Origin: Algicola sp.
GTDB taxonomy: Bacteria > Bacteroidota > Bacteroidia > Flavobacteriales > Flavobacteriaceae
Length of the DNA: 46,021 nt
Direction: 5' to 3'
NCBI GenBank assembly: GCA_018222835.1
Contig: JAAEZN010000004.1
Span: forward strand, 9,527-55,547
Shown in pieces: positions 1-8,439 of the stretch; the stretch's first letter is position 1, and each line of letters opens with the position of its first letter. The position numbers and the translations under genes are program-made. Under the pieces are notes generated by a model. It was not told the origin of the DNA. It was given only the letters and a program-made list of their open reading frames with translations, and ran no database searches.

Positions 1-1
1 T

Positions 2-562
2 ATCGCCATGACTTTGGCTCATTATTATGGAACCCTTTGCTATTCGAAAGCTGAAAGACCAGAAGGAATGTATGCAATGCAATGGGTGGAATATTGGGGA
101 GATGATTGGGACAATCAGAAAAAATTAAGCTTTTTAAAAGAAACATTGGATAGGTTGGAAACTGATTTCGGAACTTGGAAAATGCCGTGGGGCGAGGTAA
201 ATAGATACCAGCGTTTGAACGGGGATATCCGTCAACCATTCAACGATGACAAACCCAGCATCCCGATTGGATTTGCCAGTGGAAGATGGGGTGCCTTGGC
301 CGCATACGGGGCTCGCTACGATAACAATACAAAGAAAATTTATGGTACTCGTGGCAATAGTTTTGTGGCAGCTGTGGAGTTTGGTGATAAAGTTAGGGCA
401 AAAACCATGTTGGCCGGTGGTCAAAGTGGGAATCCTAAATCACCACACTTTAATGATCAATCGCAACGCTACGCGGATATGGAATTTAAAGATGCGGCAT
501 ATTATAAGGAGGATGTGCTAAAGCGAGCAAAATTTACGTATTCGCCAGGTGAAAAGTATTGA
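2..562 (+). CDS. Penicillin acylase-family (Ntn hydrolase) protein, C-terminal part
   Basis: The reading frame is open from the first bases of the window, so the 5' part lies outside it. The visible ~186 residues resemble the C-terminal end of the beta chain of penicillin acylase / acyl-homoserine lactone acylase (peptidase S45) enzymes. The key stretch is SFVAAVEFGDKVRAKTML followed by GGQSGNPKSPHFNDQ, which matches the family's conserved G-S-F-V and GQSG-x-P-x-SPHxxDQ end motifs. Family members are exported, self-processing amidases that cleave amide bonds in acylated substrates. The nucleophile Ser at the beta-chain start and the signal peptide are not in view, so activity and substrate cannot be judged. 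It ends convergently with the next gene, eight bases away. Family assignment is good; specificity is unknown. Confidence 0.85.
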   Translation: MAMTLAHYYGTLCYSKAERPEGMYAMQWVEYWGDDWDNQKKLSFLKETLDRLETDFGTWKMPWGEVNRYQRLNGDIRQPFNDDKPSIPIGFASGRWGALAAYGARYDNNTKKIYGTRGNSFVAAVEFGDKVRAKTMLAGGQSGNPKSPHFNDQSQRYADMEFKDAAYYKEDVLKRAKFTYSPGEKY

Positions 563-570
563 TAGGGATT

Positions 571-1236
571 TTAGTTGCCTTCTTCCAAATTGTTGTCCTC
601 TTCCTTTACTATGATCAGGCTGGCCCGTGAACCTGTGGATAGGTTCCATCGGTTGTTGTGGATAACCACGCCTTTATCGTCGGTAACCACAACTTGGGCG
701 GTATTTGGTCCGGAAGAACCTTGATTGAGTGCTTCAAACTCGATTCGGTTAAAACCTTTTACCAAATCTAAGTTGATTCCTTTAAAAGAGCCATCGAGCA
801 AAAGGTTGTACTCGGCCACTTGTCCGTTTACGTAAATCTTGATGCGATCACCGTCCACATATTCGTGGTCACGAGCAACAATGCCAACAAATTTTGCCTT
901 AGTTTTAAAATCGCCCAAATACTGATCACCGAAATGTTCATTGGCACCTTTTTCTTTCTTTTCGATTACTTTGGGGTCAATGACCATATCGTGGCCAGCT
1001 TGCAGTAACTGCCTGTCCGGCAGCATTTTTATACTGGGCTTTTCATTTTTTGGGATAAGGCTCTCGTCAAGTACCGATGGCATTCGAAGTGAAGTACCTT
1101 GGTTGCTTGCCTTTATGTCCAGATTATTTTTATCGCCTATTTTTAAAGGTCGTGTGGTGGGTAAGTCCGACGTTTGTGCAAAAGTCGAAGCAAACCCAAA
1201 TGATAAGCCCAATACGGTGAAAACCAATCTTTTCAT
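571..1236 (-). CDS. Secreted protein of unknown function
   Basis: The 221-residue protein starts with a clear Sec signal peptide (MKRLVFTVLGLSFGFASTFA, cleavage expected before QTSD). It has no lipobox cysteine, so it should be periplasmic or secreted. The C-terminal half (about residues 105-215) is rich in beta-strand-like segments with motifs such as GDRIKIYVNGQ and GFNRIEFEALNQG, suggesting an Ig-like or jelly-roll beta-sandwich. The middle has charged linker sequence. The tail is acidic (EEDNNLEEGN). I do not recognise the family beyond a general likeness to small secreted proteins common in Flavobacteriaceae. It follows the acyltransferase gene on the same strand after 76 bases and could be expressed with it. 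Confidence 0.75.
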   Translation of the reverse strand: MKRLVFTVLGLSFGFASTFAQTSDLPTTRPLKIGDKNNLDIKASNQGTSLRMPSVLDESLIPKNEKPSIKMLPDRQLLQAGHDMVIDPKVIEKKEKGANEHFGDQYLGDFKTKAKFVGIVARDHEYVDGDRIKIYVNGQVAEYNLLLDGSFKGINLDLVKGFNRIEFEALNQGSSGPNTAQVVVTDDKGVVIHNNRWNLSTGSRASLIIVKEEDNNLEEGN

Positions 1237-1312
1237 AGCAAGCTAAAGCAAGAATCTTTTTATAAATTTAGCAAATACCTTGCCACTAACATGATAAATT
1301 GTAGTTAAATCG

Positions 1313-2452
1313 TTAATCTGCAGATTTAATTTTAATTTCTCTTTTTAACCCAAATAGTGGATGCAATAAAGGTATTCTCAAGATTATAAGGTCGTAGATA
1401 AGCCAACTAAGACCAAATGTTCCTACAATCAATACCGTTGCCTTTGGAAAAAGACCCCAATCAAGACTCATGATAAAATATGCAATGCCTACAGTGATAG
1501 TCTGGTGCAGTATATAAAATGGATAAACGGCCCTGTTTGCATAGGCAACCCCTTTGCTTGGTTTGTTCAGGTATTTGGAGGCTGTTGCAAAAAGAACCAG
1601 TATCCAAGACCAAATGTTTACCACTTTTAATAAGGCTTCGGTAAAATGAACCACATAGCCATCTTCAAAAAATAACCATATAATTACTTGACCAAAGAAT
1701 CCGACTAAACCGAGAATCAAGGCCTTGTTCTTGACTTTGACCAATGTTTGCCAAAAGGCATCGCCAGTAGCTATCAATACAAAACCATAAAAGAAAAGGA
1801 TAATACTGAATATAAAGTTGAACCAATCATCCACTAGTGCATGGGTTATGGGGAAAAAGGGTTCGATCAAAGACTCCGCCATATATAGCGGTAACACAAA
1901 AGCATATATGCCCCATGGTTTTTGAATCAATTGTTTGATCCAGACTATAAATTTGGTTTTATGTTTACGTAAATAAACAAACAAAGGGGCAAGTATCCAT
2001 GAGAATACCAAAAGGTAGGGCAAAAACCACAGATGATGCCAGCTCAAGTTGCCTTCGGGATAAACACCATCAAAAGCAACTGTTGTAAAATATTCCCAAT
2101 ACGACCCTGAATAACCTTCCACCAATCGTTCAAAATATACTTGCGGGGGAACTATCAGGATCATTCCTGCTACTAAAGGAATGCCTAAACGTAGCAAACG
2201 TTCCCATGCAAATTTGCCCAGACTCCGTTTGCCCAAGGCGTAGTAAGTCCCCATACCGGATATTACAAAAAGAATAGGAAGTCGCCATTGGTTCAAAAAA
2301 ATCATGGGCCAACGGAGCCAATTGTAAATCTCATTGTTTTTAATGTGCCATCCCCATGGAACAAAAAACATTCCTACATGGTAAAATATAAGTAGCCCGA
2401 ATACAATTACCCTAAGCCAATCTAAATCGAAGCGTCTAATCGTTGATTGCAT
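1313..2452 (-). CDS. Acyltransferase 3-family membrane protein
   Basis: This 379-residue protein has about ten hydrophobic membrane segments and the start typical of the acyltransferase-3 / OpgC-like family. R-F-D-L-D-W-L-R-V precedes the first helix, and the helix ends in FYHVGMFF, whose His25 is the candidate catalytic residue. The segment LPILFVISGMGTYYALGKR is the characteristic second-helix motif, followed by the usual basic patch (FAWERLLRLGIPL). The family moves acyl groups across or within the inner membrane onto sugars or glucans; the acceptor cannot be told here. It lies downstream of the AraC-type regulator on the same strand (91-base gap), so co-regulation is possible. There is no adjacent glucan-synthesis gene that would make OpgC itself likely. 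Confidence 0.85.
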   Translation of the reverse strand: MQSTIRRFDLDWLRVIVFGLLIFYHVGMFFVPWGWHIKNNEIYNWLRWPMIFLNQWRLPILFVISGMGTYYALGKRSLGKFAWERLLRLGIPLVAGMILIVPPQVYFERLVEGYSGSYWEYFTTVAFDGVYPEGNLSWHHLWFLPYLLVFSWILAPLFVYLRKHKTKFIVWIKQLIQKPWGIYAFVLPLYMAESLIEPFFPITHALVDDWFNFIFSIILFFYGFVLIATGDAFWQTLVKVKNKALILGLVGFFGQVIIWLFFEDGYVVHFTEALLKVVNIWSWILVLFATASKYLNKPSKGVAYANRAVYPFYILHQTITVGIAYFIMSLDWGLFPKATVLIVGTFGLSWLIYDLIILRIPLLHPLFGLKREIKIKSAD

Positions 2453-2543
2453 CTGTATGGTTTTTTGCCAAAGATGTGAACGAGCTAAAACAAAACGCAG
2501 TTTTTTGATAAGGGAAACGTCCTGAATTGCAATTATGGAGAAA

Positions 2544-3707
2544 TTACACCTTTTTTTGCTTCATAAAAGCGGATGGGGATTGTCCAGTATGTTTTTTAAA
2601 GGCAGTATAAAATGCAGATTTGGAATTAAAACCAACAGATTGGCCAATGGCTTCGACAGTTAAATGGCCGAATTCTTTGTCCAACAATCTATTCTGTGCC
2701 AGAACAATTCGTTTTTGGTTGATGTAGTCGTTAAAGTTGCCCCCTGTTTCAGAATTGACCAATTTGGAAACCGTGTTGCCATTGGTGCCCAACTTTTCAG
2801 CCACCTTTTTAAGATTGATATTTTGATTCGCAAAGTATTGGGACTCCAAAATAAAGGTCTCGATGGTCTTAAATTCGATAGAATTGCTGGCCATGGTCTC
2901 ATATTTGTCCGCTATCCACGATTTTTCAAAAAAGCGGGACTCGGAAAGAATAAAAAAGGAAGTCAGAAAAATAGTGGCTGTCTGAATGATTCCAATAAAG
3001 TGATCCCCTTTGTCATCTTCAAAATTTATGAATATTAATAACACGGTGAGCATAAAGAGAAAGAAGAAAATAACGGTATTTCTGGAGAATATATATTTAT
3101 CCACTTTTATATTCTTGGGAGTGCCCTGTTCTTTTTTTCTGGTTTTGAGCACCAATAAAAGGGAAAGCACCAAATAATATGCAAAACTTGCCAAAACCAG
3201 CCATCTAAAATAATCTTTGATAATGTGATAGGAGTAATTCATGTTGACAGGAACATACACAAATCCCAAATCTCGATGATAAGCACCTAAATACGCATTT
3301 AGTTTTACTTGAATGGGGCTTAAATAATAGTTGAATTGTGAAACAGCATAAAGAATCGGCAATACAAAATGGGGCCAGTATTTTTTTAAGGTTATGGGCT
3401 TTCGTTTTAATAAAGTAAACAGGAAAAAATAGAGGGTCGGGGTTATAAGGAGTACTAGAAATTCTGTGGAATCGTTCAGATGGATCGTGTATTTCATCAA
3501 ACCAGTGTAGCAGAGATAAATGTCCAAAAACACCAAGCACTGCACTAAAAGAGACCATCCGAACAAGTTAATGGCGGATTTTCGTTTGGTTCTCAAAAAA
3601 ATGACAAAGACCAAGAAAAAACCTTGAACAATCCCCAATAACATTATGTGCGACGCAAAATCGTGCCTTATGGGTATTTGATCAAAAATAACCTTTACAT
3701 CATCCAT
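2544..3707 (-). CDS. Membrane-anchored AraC-family transcriptional regulator
   Basis: In this 387-residue protein the N-terminal ~245 residues hold about seven transmembrane segments and the C-terminal ~105 residues are an AraC/XylS DNA-binding domain. The HTH part includes NINLKKVAEKLGTNGNTVSK (first helix-turn-helix), FNDYINQKRIVLAQNRL (linker), and AIGQSVGFNSKSAFYTAFKK with GQSPSAFMKQ (second helix-turn-helix and end). This 7TM-plus-AraC layout is common in Bacteroidota and implies a membrane-embedded sensor acting directly on DNA. It is divergent from the exported PLP enzyme at 3787 with a 79-base gap, and precedes the acyltransferase gene. The divergent gene and/or the acyltransferase are the obvious candidate targets; the signal is unknown. 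Confidence 0.9.
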   Translation of the reverse strand: MDDVKVIFDQIPIRHDFASHIMLLGIVQGFFLVFVIFLRTKRKSAINLFGWSLLVQCLVFLDIYLCYTGLMKYTIHLNDSTEFLVLLITPTLYFFLFTLLKRKPITLKKYWPHFVLPILYAVSQFNYYLSPIQVKLNAYLGAYHRDLGFVYVPVNMNYSYHIIKDYFRWLVLASFAYYLVLSLLLVLKTRKKEQGTPKNIKVDKYIFSRNTVIFFFLFMLTVLLIFINFEDDKGDHFIGIIQTATIFLTSFFILSESRFFEKSWIADKYETMASNSIEFKTIETFILESQYFANQNINLKKVAEKLGTNGNTVSKLVNSETGGNFNDYINQKRIVLAQNRLLDKEFGHLTVEAIGQSVGFNSKSAFYTAFKKHTGQSPSAFMKQKKV

Positions 3708-3786
3708 GTTGTTGGCTTATATTGTATCTTAACAACAAAGTAATAACAAAAAATTCCATTCTTTTCTTAATCGACCCAACAGCAAA

Positions 3787-5046
3787 ATGAAAAAGAGACA
3801 ATTCTTACGTCATATGGGCCACGCGGCCATGGCTGCTCCTTTGCTGCCGCTTACTTTGGAAAATACCACGAAGAGTAAATTGCCATATCCTGATAAAGAT
3901 ACAGAGGCTTTTTGGGAGAGGATTAGAAAGGATTATGACTTGAAGCCCGATTACATCGACTTGGAAAGTGGTTATTACAATATAATTCCGACCCCTATTT
4001 TGGAAAAATTTACAAAGCACGTACAAAATGTAAATTACGAAGGATCGCATTATATGCGCACCGTGCAATGGGAAAATAAAAATAAGGCTGCGGCCCGTGT
4101 GGCCAAGTTGGTGAATTGCCCGGAAGAAGAGGTGGTCATTACAAGAAATACTACCGAATCCCTTGATATGATTATTGGTGGTTATCCTTGGAGAAAAGGG
4201 GACGAAGCTGTTTTTGCAGTTCAGGATTATGGAGCTATGCAGATTCATTTTCACCAGATGGAGGATCGTTACGGGATTATATGTAAAAAAATATCCCTGC
4301 CCAATCATCCCGAGTCGGATGAGGAAATAGTATCGCTTTACGAGTCCCAGATTACACCAAGAACTAAATTGTTAATGGTCTGTCATATGGTGAATGTCAC
4401 TGGACAGATCTTGCCCATAAAAAAGATCTGTGAAATGGCGCATTCGCACGGGGTAGAGGTGATGGTGGACGGAGCCCATTGTGTAGGGCATATTAATGTG
4501 GATATTTTAGATTTGGATTGCGATTATTATGGAGCCAGTTTGCACAAGTGGCTCGCTACCCCACTTGGGGCGGGCATGTTGTACGTTAAGCAAAGGCATA
4601 TACCCAAAATATGGCCCTTGTTGGGAGGACACGAGAAGGACAATACCAAAATACGAAGGCTCAACCATACAGGGACCCATCCAGTACATACCGACCTTAC
4701 CATAAACGACTCGGCAGATTATCTGGAAATGATCGGCCTTGAGCGTAAAGAAAACCGTATGAGATATCTTCAACGATACTGGAGCGATCAATTGCGCGAT
4801 GTGGAGAACGTGGTGATCAATACTCCTGTTGAGCCCCACCGAAGTTGTGGAATAGCCAATGTTGGCCTAAAAAATATGAAACCAAATGATATGGCCAAAG
4901 TACTGTTGGATGAATTCAATATATGGACGGTGGCCATCGATTTTGAGAATGTTCACGGTTGTAGGATTACGCCCAATGTGTTTACCACTACCGCAGAATT
5001 AGATCGGTTCGTAGCGGCGGTCAAAAAAATGGCGAAACGCGTCTAA
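3787..5046 (+). CDS. Exported class-V aminotransferase-fold PLP enzyme
   Basis: The 419-residue protein has the fold-type-I PLP signatures of the class-V aminotransferase / cysteine desulfurase family. TRNTTESLD (about 119-127) would bind the cofactor phosphate, VDGAHCVGH (227-235) carries the Asp that contacts the pyridine nitrogen, and GASLHKWL holds Lys254, the expected Schiff-base lysine. The N-terminus (KKRQFLRHMG followed by AAMAAPLLPL) looks like a twin-arginine export signal with KR in place of RR. Related bacterial proteins with such leaders include isopenicillin-N-epimerase-like enzymes, but the substrate is unknown. It is divergent from the AraC-type regulator and overlaps the convergent phosphoesterase by four bases. 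Enzyme class is solid; export is inferred. Confidence 0.88.
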   Translation: MKKRQFLRHMGHAAMAAPLLPLTLENTTKSKLPYPDKDTEAFWERIRKDYDLKPDYIDLESGYYNIIPTPILEKFTKHVQNVNYEGSHYMRTVQWENKNKAAARVAKLVNCPEEEVVITRNTTESLDMIIGGYPWRKGDEAVFAVQDYGAMQIHFHQMEDRYGIICKKISLPNHPESDEEIVSLYESQITPRTKLLMVCHMVNVTGQILPIKKICEMAHSHGVEVMVDGAHCVGHINVDILDLDCDYYGASLHKWLATPLGAGMLYVKQRHIPKIWPLLGGHEKDNTKIRRLNHTGTHPVHTDLTINDSADYLEMIGLERKENRMRYLQRYWSDQLRDVENVVINTPVEPHRSCGIANVGLKNMKPNDMAKVLLDEFNIWTVAIDFENVHGCRITPNVFTTTAELDRFVAAVKKMAKRV

Positions 5047-5939
5047 ACTTCTTTATAATCTTGTAGTTTTTCGGGTCCTTCCAATAAAACCCTTACAATT
5101 TGAAGCGTTCCATCGGGTCTGGTATCAATATGCCATTTAATGAGGGAAATTGTTCCGTTTTCAATTTCAATACCGGTTATGCTCCTTGGGTGAACACAGC
5201 TTCCATCGTTAAAAAAAGGAATTTGGCCTGGTTCGGGAAAACGAGGTCGGTGCGTATGCCCGGCCAGGGTAACGAGTAGATTCTTGCTAAGTATCCATCG
5301 TTTAATACGCTTTTCGATTCGGATAAGTTCTTTGTAGTTTTTTGCGGGACTCGTTGGGTCGGCTATGCCTACAACTTGGAGCGGTTTCCACAAGACCCTG
5401 ACCAAAAATCGCCCAATACGCCAGCAAACATAGTTCCACCAATCCGCTTGGTGGCCGTGGATACAAAAAATCTCCTGTTCCGTATCCTTATGTTTCAAAA
5501 TCAATGCCTCATGATAGGTTATGCCCTCAAAAAGTTCTTTGTCGGAGCCATCGATCGGCTCAAAATAATGGGAGAGATGTTTATCTACATAATTTGGATC
5601 GCGATAGACCATATCGTGATTGCCCCATAGCATGTGCAAGCGTTGCTCCAAATGGAACCTGCGTAGCAGCTGATAGACGTTTTTGTGCGCTTCAAAAATG
5701 GAATCAAAACTTAAATTTTCCCATAATTCGTCACCATCGCCCAATTCAATATAATTGAATCCTTCCCGATAATAATGGTTTAGGGCATGGAAGTAAATAT
5801 TGCGATTGTTAGCAAAATCATCGGCAAAACTATTGTCGCCTCGATGGCAATCGCTGAAAAAGATGAACTTGTCTTCCTCGTTGAACCAAATGGTTTTGGC
5901 ATTATTGTAGGCTCGGTCTAACCGGGATGAAGAGGACAT
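5043..5939 (-). CDS. Calcineurin-like metallophosphoesterase
   Basis: The 298-residue protein carries the complete metallophosphoesterase metal-binding set. FFSDCHRGD gives Asp30 and His32, ELGDGDELWE covers residues 65-74, LWGNHDM contains Asn107 and His108, IHGHQADWW covers 160-167, and LAGHTHRP contains the final GHTH (226-229). The spacing and the DELWE segment recall the LpxH-like (UDP-2,3-diacylglucosamine hydrolase) branch, but the protein is longer and there is no lipid A gene nearby, so I do not call it lpxH. No signal peptide is seen, so it should act in the cytoplasm. Its 3' end overlaps the convergent PLP-enzyme gene by four bases. Confidence 0.9.
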   Translation of the reverse strand: MSSSSRLDRAYNNAKTIWFNEEDKFIFFSDCHRGDNSFADDFANNRNIYFHALNHYYREGFNYIELGDGDELWENLSFDSIFEAHKNVYQLLRRFHLEQRLHMLWGNHDMVYRDPNYVDKHLSHYFEPIDGSDKELFEGITYHEALILKHKDTEQEIFCIHGHQADWWNYVCWRIGRFLVRVLWKPLQVVGIADPTSPAKNYKELIRIEKRIKRWILSKNLLVTLAGHTHRPRFPEPGQIPFFNDGSCVHPRSITGIEIENGTISLIKWHIDTRPDGTLQIVRVLLEGPEKLQDYKEV

Positions 5940-6023
5940 GAAAATGATTTTTGCTAAATATCCTTAAAAATGACGATTTGTCCATAAAAATATTGATAAA
6001 AGGAAGGGCATCGTTACTTTTTG

Positions 6024-6031
6024 TAACTTTG
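6024..6031 (+). promoter_or_regulatory. Candidate -7 promoter box (TAACTTTG)
   Basis: TAACTTTG is an exact match to the Bacteroidota -7 consensus TAnnTTTG. It lies 25 bases upstream of the preferred ATG at 6057. No convincing -33 TTG is seen at the usual 19-21 base spacing, so the call rests on one box. Confidence 0.4.
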
Positions 6032-6056
6032 AAGCACAAGTCTCGACTAATTGCGT

Positions 6057-8438
6057 ATGAAGCAAGATTACAATGCTGAAAGTCCTTTGGTTCAGTTAGT
6101 TAGTTTCAATAAGCTGTTGGAGCACTACGACGACCAATTAAATAGCGCCAACGAACATGTTGCCGATCGGGCAAAATATGTGTTGGATGTACAGGCACCG
6201 TACCCTGTATTGCGGGACGGTTTTGCCGACTTGTCCTTGTTGGACGAACACAAGGATATAATCAGAGTTATTTTGGAGGATTCCTTTTCTCCTATCTTGA
6301 CGAAAAACGAGATCAAAACGGCTTCCACTCCTTTTGAGAATTTAGTGTTCAACTCCTCTGAGCGTTTTCGACAAATATTAAAAGATGCCGGGAAGGATTT
6401 TGAACTGGAAATAACGAATATACCCAGAGAGTTCGGTTATATTATGAGAAGTACCGTAATTCTCAAATTCTATTATGGGTACAATCTGGACTTTAAACGC
6501 CCTTTCTTTTATGATATCCCCGACACCAATGGAGTAATGCGTAGGTACCGTATTTTGTACAATGCGGACTTTATGGAAATTATTCCAACCGATAAGGCCA
6601 AGGAGATTACCCAAGAAGATGTTGATGAGCTCTTGGACAACTTTTACAACTTGGATCTATGGAAAGAGAAAATACCGCCCAATAGCTTTATAGCCAAAGG
6701 TTTTGTTATTTCCAATATGTTCGATGTAACCGCGGAGCACTCGGTTTCGGAAATTAAATCCACTCTTATAGGAAAAACCCAAAAGGACAAAGAGTCCTTT
6801 ATGGAGAATTTTGAGGATACCTTTAGGTCGTTTTTTAAGCTGAACGATATTAAAGTGGGCTTTTCAGGATATGATTCAAGTGCGAATCATTTTTTCAAGA
6901 TCTACGGCAAGGGCATGGAGAGTTACATTCTTAATGGTAACGATACGGAGGAATGCGATTCTTCATTTTGTACCTACTCCCATGGTAAACTGTTTAGGGA
7001 AAATAAATATTTTGCCATTTCCAATGTGGAAAAATATTATGAAAAAACAGAGGGCAAGGTCCAACCCTATAAAAATTTGATTGCCCAAGGCATTAAGAGC
7101 GCCATTTTGGCTCCGATAGTCGTTAATGATGATGAGTTTGTGGGTGTGCTCGAATTGGTTTCTGGCAAAGTAAACGAGCTCAATAGTGTAAATGCCAATA
7201 AGCTGGATGATGTTATGCCATACATTATTGCGGCTGTAATGCGTACCATTGAGGAGGAGGACAATCTGATAGATGCGGTTATCCAGCACGAGTGTACCTC
7301 CGTGCATCCGTCTGTCTATTGGAAATTCCAAGAAGAGGCCAAACGTTTTATGGCTACCGAAATGGCGGGTAAGGAACCTGTGTTCAAGGAAATTGTTTTC
7401 AAGAACGTGTACCCATTGTATGGTCAAATCGATATCAAAGATTCTTCAAAGGAGCGGAATCTGGCAATTCAAAGGGATTTAATGATCCAGCTTTCTGAAA
7501 TCAATGATGTTTTGGAAATTGCCTTCAAGAAGAACAAGCTCCCCATTTATGAGGAATTAATGTTTAGGGTGGACAATTATCTGGGCGAGGTAAAAGAAGC
7601 CCTGTTCACCCATACGGAACAAGCTGTTTTTGATTTTGTAAAGGAAGAGGTGAACCCCGTATTCAACCATCTTCAAAAAGATGCCGATACCGATATAACC
7701 ATACTTCTCGATAAATACAACGAGAAGATAGACAAGGCCACCGAGAGCTATTATGATCACCGTAAGAATTATGATGATAGTGTGATGGAAGCGAACATGA
7801 AGCTTGCGGCTTTGCTGGACAAAAGGCAGGAAGAGGCTCAGGATATGTTCCCTCATTATTTTGAGCGTTATAAAACAGATGGGGTGGAGCACAATATGTA
7901 CATAGGAAGCTCCATTGCAAAAGACAAGGAATTTAACGAACTGTTTTTGAGCAACCTTAGGTTATGGCAACTCCAGGTAATGTGCGAAATGGAGAACAGG
8001 TATTATGCCTTAAAACCTCATTTGCCGGTAAAATTGGATGTGGCATCCTTACTATTGGTCTATAGTACCTCTCTGGCCATTCGCTTTAGAATGGACGAAA
8101 AACGTTTTGATGTGGACGGTACGTACAATGCAAGGTACGAGGTCATTAAAAAACGTATTGACAAATCCTATATAAAAGGAACCAATGAGCGCCTTACACA
8201 AAAGGGGAAGCTTTCCATAGTATATTCTCAGCGCAAGGACGAAAAGGAATACCTGCGCTACATAGGCTTTTTAAAGGCCAAGGGCTATTTTACCAACAAT
8301 ATAGAAATCGTTGAGCTCGAAGGAGTTCAGGGTGTATCCGGGTTAAAGGCCATTAGGGTCGAGATCTTATATCAAAAAGATAAAAAGTCTGAAAGAACCT
8401 ACACCTACGACGATCTTATGGCCGAATTGAGCCTTTGA
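6057..8438 (+). CDS. Large GAF-domain cytoplasmic protein of unknown function
   Basis: The protein is 793 residues from the ATG at 6057; an in-frame TTG six bases earlier is a less likely start. There is no signal peptide or membrane segment. A GAF-like domain lies around residues 260-405, best seen in IKSAILAPIVVNDDEFVG, then VLELVSGKVNELNS and a closing helix. GAF domains bind small ligands such as cyclic nucleotides or heme. The rest has no domain I recognise: an N-terminal region of ~250 residues and a C-terminal helical, charged half. No output domain (kinase, cyclase, phosphodiesterase) is visible. It ends one base from the convergent HD-PycTM gene, so the two are neighbours but not an operon. 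Function is unknown; a sensory or scaffold role is inference. Confidence 0.75.
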   Translation: MKQDYNAESPLVQLVSFNKLLEHYDDQLNSANEHVADRAKYVLDVQAPYPVLRDGFADLSLLDEHKDIIRVILEDSFSPILTKNEIKTASTPFENLVFNSSERFRQILKDAGKDFELEITNIPREFGYIMRSTVILKFYYGYNLDFKRPFFYDIPDTNGVMRRYRILYNADFMEIIPTDKAKEITQEDVDELLDNFYNLDLWKEKIPPNSFIAKGFVISNMFDVTAEHSVSEIKSTLIGKTQKDKESFMENFEDTFRSFFKLNDIKVGFSGYDSSANHFFKIYGKGMESYILNGNDTEECDSSFCTYSHGKLFRENKYFAISNVEKYYEKTEGKVQPYKNLIAQGIKSAILAPIVVNDDEFVGVLELVSGKVNELNSVNANKLDDVMPYIIAAVMRTIEEEDNLIDAVIQHECTSVHPSVYWKFQEEAKRFMATEMAGKEPVFKEIVFKNVYPLYGQIDIKDSSKERNLAIQRDLMIQLSEINDVLEIAFKKNKLPIYEELMFRVDNYLGEVKEALFTHTEQAVFDFVKEEVNPVFNHLQKDADTDITILLDKYNEKIDKATESYYDHRKNYDDSVMEANMKLAALLDKRQEEAQDMFPHYFERYKTDGVEHNMYIGSSIAKDKEFNELFLSNLRLWQLQVMCEMENRYYALKPHLPVKLDVASLLLVYSTSLAIRFRMDEKRFDVDGTYNARYEVIKKRIDKSYIKGTNERLTQKGKLSIVYSQRKDEKEYLRYIGFLKAKGYFTNNIEIVELEGVQGVSGLKAIRVEILYQKDKKSERTYTYDDLMAELSL

Positions 8439-8439
8439 G

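Noticed and set aside
1313-2452. Naming the acyltransferase OpgC
   Set aside because: The fold matches, but no osmoregulated glucan genes are nearby and the acyltransferase-3 family has many acceptors.
3736-3743. TTACTTTG on the minus strand as promoter of the AraC-type gene
   Set aside because: It differs from TAnnTTTG at the second base and no -33 TTG is at a fitting distance.
5043-5939. Naming the phosphoesterase LpxH
   Set aside because: Metal-binding motifs are shared across calcineurin-like enzymes, and the length and lack of lipid A neighbours do not support the specific name.
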